From assembly GCF_964340395.1 (NCBI RefSeq), contig NC_135558.1, positions 24,782,425 through 24,846,424 on the forward strand: a stretch of 64,000 nucleotides of DNA, given 5' to 3'. Both the position numbers and the translations under genes were made by a program. Positions within the stretch are counted from its first letter, which is position 1, and each line of letters begins with the position of its first letter. The notes beneath the pieces are model-generated. The model saw only the letters and a list, made by a program, of their open reading frames with translations, ran no database searches and was not told where the DNA came from. Below, piece by piece: positions 58,965 to 64,000 of the stretch. Source of the DNA: Glandiceps talaboti (Eukaryota; Hemichordata; Enteropneusta; Spengelidae).

Positions 58965-60190
58965 CATCAATCCATGATATTTGGTGGGTGTATTACCTTG
59001 GGTATCTAGTTGGGAAATTGTTAAAATCAAAATGATCTTACTATGTGTGATTTGGGTCAAAAATGTGATTTTTGGTCAAAAACTTCTGAGCAGATTGGTC
59101 TGAAATTTGGTGGGAACATTCTTAGAGGCGTTTAGATTATGAATTGTTCAGGACATGATGATCCCATCAGTGATATGCAAATTAGGTATAAAAATGTGTC
59201 TTTTGGGTCAAAAATTGAGCAGATTGGGCTGAAATTTAATAGGAATGCATCTGGGGGGTGTATATGAAGATATATTAAGCATATAATCATATAATCAGTG
59301 ATATCCAAATTAGGTATAAAAATGTGAATTTTGGTCAAAAACTTATATCTTAAAAAGTGCTTGGTCAATGAGACTGAAACTTGGTGAGATGTTTCTAGAA
59401 GGGTTATTCTGCTAATTTTCTTCAAAACATTTTGACACAATTGGCCCTAGCAAACAACCACACCCTTAGCAACGACCAAATGGCAGTATATTTTGGTCAG
59501 ATAACAACATTATCTGGTAGGCAAGTGAGTAAACATTCAAAAAATGTATGCAAATATCCCTACCAACCATGGCCACGCCCATAGCAACAGCCAAACTGTT
59601 GTGTATTTCACAAAGATATGAACAGGGATTCTTAGACAAGGGAACAAAAATTCAAAAAAAGTATGCAAATATGCCTAACAACAAGACCATGTTCATGGTA
59701 ATAGTCAAATGATCATATATATTGTAAAGATAACAACAGGTATTAATAGACAAGTGAATAAACATTCAAAACAATTATGTAAATGTGCCTAGTAACAAGA
59801 CCATGCCCATAGCAACAGCCAAATGATCACATATTGCAAAGATAACAATGGATTAATGGACAAACTGAATAAACATTAAAAAATGTATGCAAACATGCCT
59901 AGCAACAAGACCACGCCCATAACATTAACCAAATGATCACATATATTGCAAAGACAACTCCAGGGATTCATAGACAAGTGAACGAACATTCAAAAAATTG
60001 TATACAAATATGTCTACCAACAACCACACCATAGCAACAAGCAAATAATCATGTATGTTGCAAAGATAAAAACAGGTTTGATAGGCAACTGGATTATTAT
60101 TCAGCAAATGAACACCTAGCATGGATGAGCAGTGCAGGTGGGTAAACATTCTTAAAAACTGTACAGTTGTGCTACAACACCAGTTGTGAT
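58965..60190 (+). repeat. Dispersed repeat R3, copy 3
   Basis: Begins at CCATGATATTTGGTGGGTGT, lacking the (TG)n left end. It has the phrases of the copy at 15711 in the same order, including CCTAGCAACAAGACCACGCC-type 110-bp units (59560-60060), and ends CTGTACAGTTGTGCTACAAC. Confidence 0.8.
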
Positions 60191-60280
60191 ATTTTTATGC
60201 CATGCAAAGCATTTCTGTTATAATTGCTCTAAAAAAAGAAAGAGGGAGTCGGCTGGTGGATTTAAAGTTGTATAGTACAT

Positions 60281-60557
60281 CGGTGGCCAAGTGGTTAAAC
60301 CACTTGCCTCTTACCACTGCGGTCGGGGTTCGAACCCCATTCAGGGTTCGATTAAATTTGCCATGCTGTAAGTAAGAAGAGTGTCGTTCAGTTTGACTCT
60401 ACCGAACAACGCAGGTTTTCCCCGGGTACTCCGGTTTCCTCCTGCATTAACACTGAACCCATGAGGGATGGCCCTCACTGGACTTCTTGGGAGACAAGTG
60501 TTTAAATGCTTAAAGAACTATCCAGTGTAAATAAAGATTATTATTATTATTATTACA
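60281..60557 (+). mobile_element. tRNA-derived SINE, copy 2
   Basis: GGTGGCCAAGTGGTTAAACC (A-box region) and GGGGTTCGAACCCC (B box) form the tRNA-like head. The body shared with copy 1 follows: GTAAGTAAGAAGAGTGTCGT, CCCCGGGTACTCCGGTTTCC and TCCTGCATTAACACTGAA. The tail differs, ending in a (TTA)n run (60537-60556) rather than (AAAT)n. This is not a functional tRNA gene: no acceptor stem closes it. Confidence 0.9.
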
Positions 60558-60834
60558 GAAACAAAGGGATCAGTAATTTCAAGTTGTTAGTATTGTGGGA
60601 AAAGTGCAAGGGATAAGTTGAAAAGTTCTAAAGTTGTATATATTGTGGAAAGTGGAAATCAAGATAGAAAAACAATAATCATCTCAATATTTGTCAAGAC
60701 TTGATTGATTAGCAAAAAGTCATATCCATGCTACATTACAATTTTTATGATAGAGTAGTGAATGAAAAATCTATGTAATCATATGATTGTCTTTTGTTTT
60801 TGAAGGCAATTTAAGAAGTAAATACTTATTGCAT
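60558..60834. other. Short unique spacer before minisatellite E
   Basis: AT-rich, no gene or repeat recognised. Confidence 0.6.
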
Positions 60835-63800
60835 AGTATAGAAAGTGATTATAAACAGTGGAAAAGATATAGAAAGTGATTATAAACAGTGGAGAGGATA
60901 TTATAGAAAGTGATTATAAACAGTGGAGAGGATATTATGGAAAGTGATTATAAACAGTGAAGAAGATATTATAGAAAGTGATTATAAACAGTGGAGAGGA
61001 TATTATAGAAAGTGATTATAAACAGTGAAAAGGATATTATAGAAAGTGATTATAAACAGTGGAGAGGATATTATAGAAAGTGATTATAAACAGTGGAGAG
61101 GATATTATAGAAAGTGATTATAAACAGTGGAGAGGATATTATAGAAAGTGATTATAAACATTGGAAAGGATATTATAGAAAGTGATTATAAACAGTGGAG
61201 AGGATATTATAGAAAGTGATTATAAACAGTGGAGAGGATATTATAGAAAGTGATTATAAACAGTGGAGAGGATATTATAGAAAGTGATTATAAACATTGG
61301 AAAGGATATTATAGAAAGTGATTATAAACAGTGGAGAAGATATTATAGAAAGTGATTATAAACATTGGAAAGGATATTATAGAAAGTTATTATAAACAGT
61401 GAAGAAGATATTATAGAAAGTGATTATAAACAGTGGAGAGGATATTATAGAAAGTGATTATAAACAGTGAAGAAGATATTATAGAAAGTGATTATAAACA
61501 TTGGAAAGGATATTATAGAAAGTTATTATAAACAGTGAAGAAGATATTATAGAAAGTGATTATAAACAGTGGAGAGGATATTATAGAAAGTGATTATAAA
61601 CAGTGGAGAGGATATTATAGAAAGTGATTATAAACATTGGAAAGGATATTATAGAAAGTGATTATAAACAGTGAAGAAGATATTATAGAAAGTGATTATA
61701 AACATTGGAAAGGATATTATAGAAAGTTATTATAAACAGTGAAGAAGATATTATAGAAAGTGATTATAAACAGTGGAGAGGATATTATAGAAAGTGATTA
61801 TAAACAGTGCAGAGGATATTATAGAAAGTGATTATAAACAGTGGAAAAGATATAGAAAGTGATTATAAACAGTGGAAAGGATATTATAGAAAGTGATTAT
61901 AAACAGTGGAGAGGATATTATAGAAAGTGATTATAAACAGTGGAGAGGATATTATAGAAAGTTATTATAAACAGTGGAAAGGATATTATAGAAAGTGATT
62001 ATAAACAGTGGAGAAGATATTATAGAAAGTTATTATAAACAGTGGAAAGGATATAGCAAGTGATTATAAACTGGAGAGGATATTATAGAAAGTGATTATA
62101 AACAGTGGAGAGGATATTATAGAAAGTGATTATAAACAGTGGAGAGGATATTATAGAAAGTGATTATAAACATTGGAAAGGATATTATAGAAAGTGATTA
62201 TAAACAGTGGAGAAGATATTATAGAAAGTGATTATAAACATTGGAAAGGATATTATAGAAAGTTATTATAAACAGTGAAGAAGATATTATAGAAAGTGAT
62301 TATAAACAGTGGAGAGGATATTATAGAAAGTGATTATAAACAGTGAAGAAGATATTATAGAAAGTGATTATAAACATTGGAAAGGATATTACAGAAAGTT
62401 ATTATAAACAGTGAAGAAGATATTATAGAAAGTGATTATAAACAGTGGAGAGGATATTATAGAAAGTGATTATAAACAGTGGAGAGGATATTATAGAAAG
62501 TGATTATAAACATTGGAAAGGATATTATAGAAAGTGATTATAAACAGTGAAGAAGATATTATAGAAAGTGATTATAAACATTGGAAAGGATATTATAGAA
62601 AGTTATTATAAACAGTGAAGAAGATATTATAGAAAGTGATTATAAACAGTGGAGAGGATATTATAGAAAGTGATTATAAACAGTGCAGAGGATATTATAG
62701 AAAGTGATTATAAACAGTGGAAAAGATATAGAAAGTGATTATAAACAGTGGAAAGGATATTATAGAAAGTGATTATAAACAGTGGAGAGGATATTATAGA
62801 AAGTGATTATAAACAGTGGAGAGGATATTATAGAAAGTTATTATAAACAGTGGAAAGGATATTATAGAAAGTGATTATAAACAGTGGAGAAGATATTATA
62901 GAAAGTTATTATAAACAGTGGAAAGGATATAGCAAGTGATTATAAACTGGAGAGGATATTATAGAAAGTGATTATAAACAGTGGAGAGGATATTATAGAA
63001 AGTGATTATAAACAGTGGAGAGGATATTATAGAAAGTTATTATAAACAGTGGAAAAGATATAGAAAGTGATTATAAACAGTGGAGAGGATATTATAGAAA
63101 GTTATAAACAGTGAAGAAGATATTATAGAAAGTGATTATAAACAATAGAGGATATTATAGAAAGTGATTATAAACAGTGGAAAAGATATAGAAAGTGATT
63201 ATAAACAGTGGAGAGGATATTATAGAAAGTGATTATAAACAGTGGAGAAGATATTATAGAAAGTGATTATAAACAGTGGAAAGGATATTATAGAAAGTGA
63301 TTATAAACAGTGGAGAAGATATTATAGAAAGTGATTATAAACAGTGGAGAGGATATTATAGAAAGTGATTATAAACAGTGGAGAGGATTTTATAGAAAGT
63401 TATTATAAACAGTGGAAAAGATATAGAAAGTGATTATAAACAGTGGAGAGGATATTATAGAAAGTGATTATAAACAGTGGAGAAGATATTATAGAAAGTG
63501 ATTATAAACAGTGGAGAGGATATTATAGAAAGTGATTATAAACGGTGAAAAGGATATTATAGAAAGTGATTATAAACATTGGAGAGTCTATTATATAAAG
63601 TGATTATAATCAGTGGAGAGGATATTATAGAAAGTGATTATAAACGGTGAAAAGGATATTATAGAAAGTGATTATAAACATTGGAGAGTCTATTATATAA
63701 AGTGATTATAATCAGTGGAGAGGATATTATAGAAAGTGATTATAAACAGTGGAGAGGATTTTATAGAAAGTGATTATAAATGGTGAAAAGGATATTATAG

Positions 63801-64000
63801 AAAGTGATTATAAATGGTGAAAAGGATATTATAGAAAGTGATTATAAACATTGGAGAGGATATTATAGAAAGTGATTATAAACATTGGAGAGGATATTAT
63901 AGAAAGTGATTAGAAATGGTGAAAAGGATATTATAGAAAGTGATTATAAACTGGAGGATTTTATAGAAAGTGATTATAAACAGTGGAGAGAATATTATAG
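60835..64000. repeat. Minisatellite E: 34-bp unit, about 95 copies, runs off the window
   Basis: The unit is GATATTATAGAAAGTGATTA then TAAACAGTGGAGAG. Variants include GTTATTATAAAC, CATTGGAAAG, CAGTGAAGAA and a short form lacking TATT (GATATAGAAAG). A block of about 876 bp is duplicated in tandem. Near the right end new variants (AACGGTGAAAAG, TTGGAGAGTCTATTATATAA) appear. No coding sense. Confidence 0.96.

Noticed and set aside
60281-60345. Functional tRNA gene
   Set aside because: A and B boxes are present, but there is no closing acceptor stem, and the same tRNA-like head with shared non-tRNA body occurs at 55478-55737, so it is a SINE.

Overview
The window looks like the interior of a metazoan gene in an AT-rich, repeat-laden genome. 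Short exons have GT-AG borders and encode fibronectin type III (FN3) domains. They are separated by introns packed with minisatellites, SINEs, LINE, Penelope-like and Polinton relics, and TIR elements. This fits a marine invertebrate (hemichordate, cephalochordate or lophotrochozoan-like), but I cannot fix the taxon from sequence alone. No bacterial-type gene, operon, rRNA or stand-alone tRNA was seen.

Host gene (+ strand). Eight exons lie at 8726-8849, 9061-9245, 32978-33112, 34593-34766, 45786-45856, 54015-54240, 55303-55379 and 58649-58886. They join in frame into 1230 nt (410 codons) coding four consecutive FN3 domains. Every domain is bounded by phase-1 introns and split by one internal intron (phase 2, 1, 0 and 0). 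Neither end of the gene is present. The product is probably a large extracellular or membrane FN3-repeat protein of unknown identity.

Layout. 1-8725: upstream sequence with a 196-bp tandem repeat, a 101-copy 45-bp minisatellite (1876-6420) and a dispersed repeat (R3). 8726-9541: FN3 domain 1, with a decayed copy of its second exon upstream and a tandem array of its splice donor downstream. 9542-32977: a 23.7-kb intron holding Polinton/Maverick remnants (capsid-like 13580-14410, packaging ATPase 19777-20225, a further relic 21300-22260), a 5'-truncated LINE inserted among them, R1/R3/R4/R5 repeats, a transposon split by a nested TIR element, and an element whose inverted ends carry palindromic 35-bp repeats. 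32978-34766: FN3 domain 2. 35060-45535: a 32-bp minisatellite interrupted at a precise site by a 1981-bp Harbinger-like element. 45786-54240: FN3 domain 3, whose internal intron holds inverted minisatellite ends, a Penelope-like fragment, a deleted CR1/L2-like LINE and a 20-bp minisatellite. 54241-58886: a 35-bp minisatellite and FN3 domain 4, whose intron holds a SINE and two head-to-tail TIR elements. 58887-64000: R3, a SINE and a 34-bp minisatellite running off the window.

Five large minisatellites make up about 19 kb, roughly 30% of the window. Most long reading frames here are by-products of tandem repeats whose period is a multiple of three, not genes.
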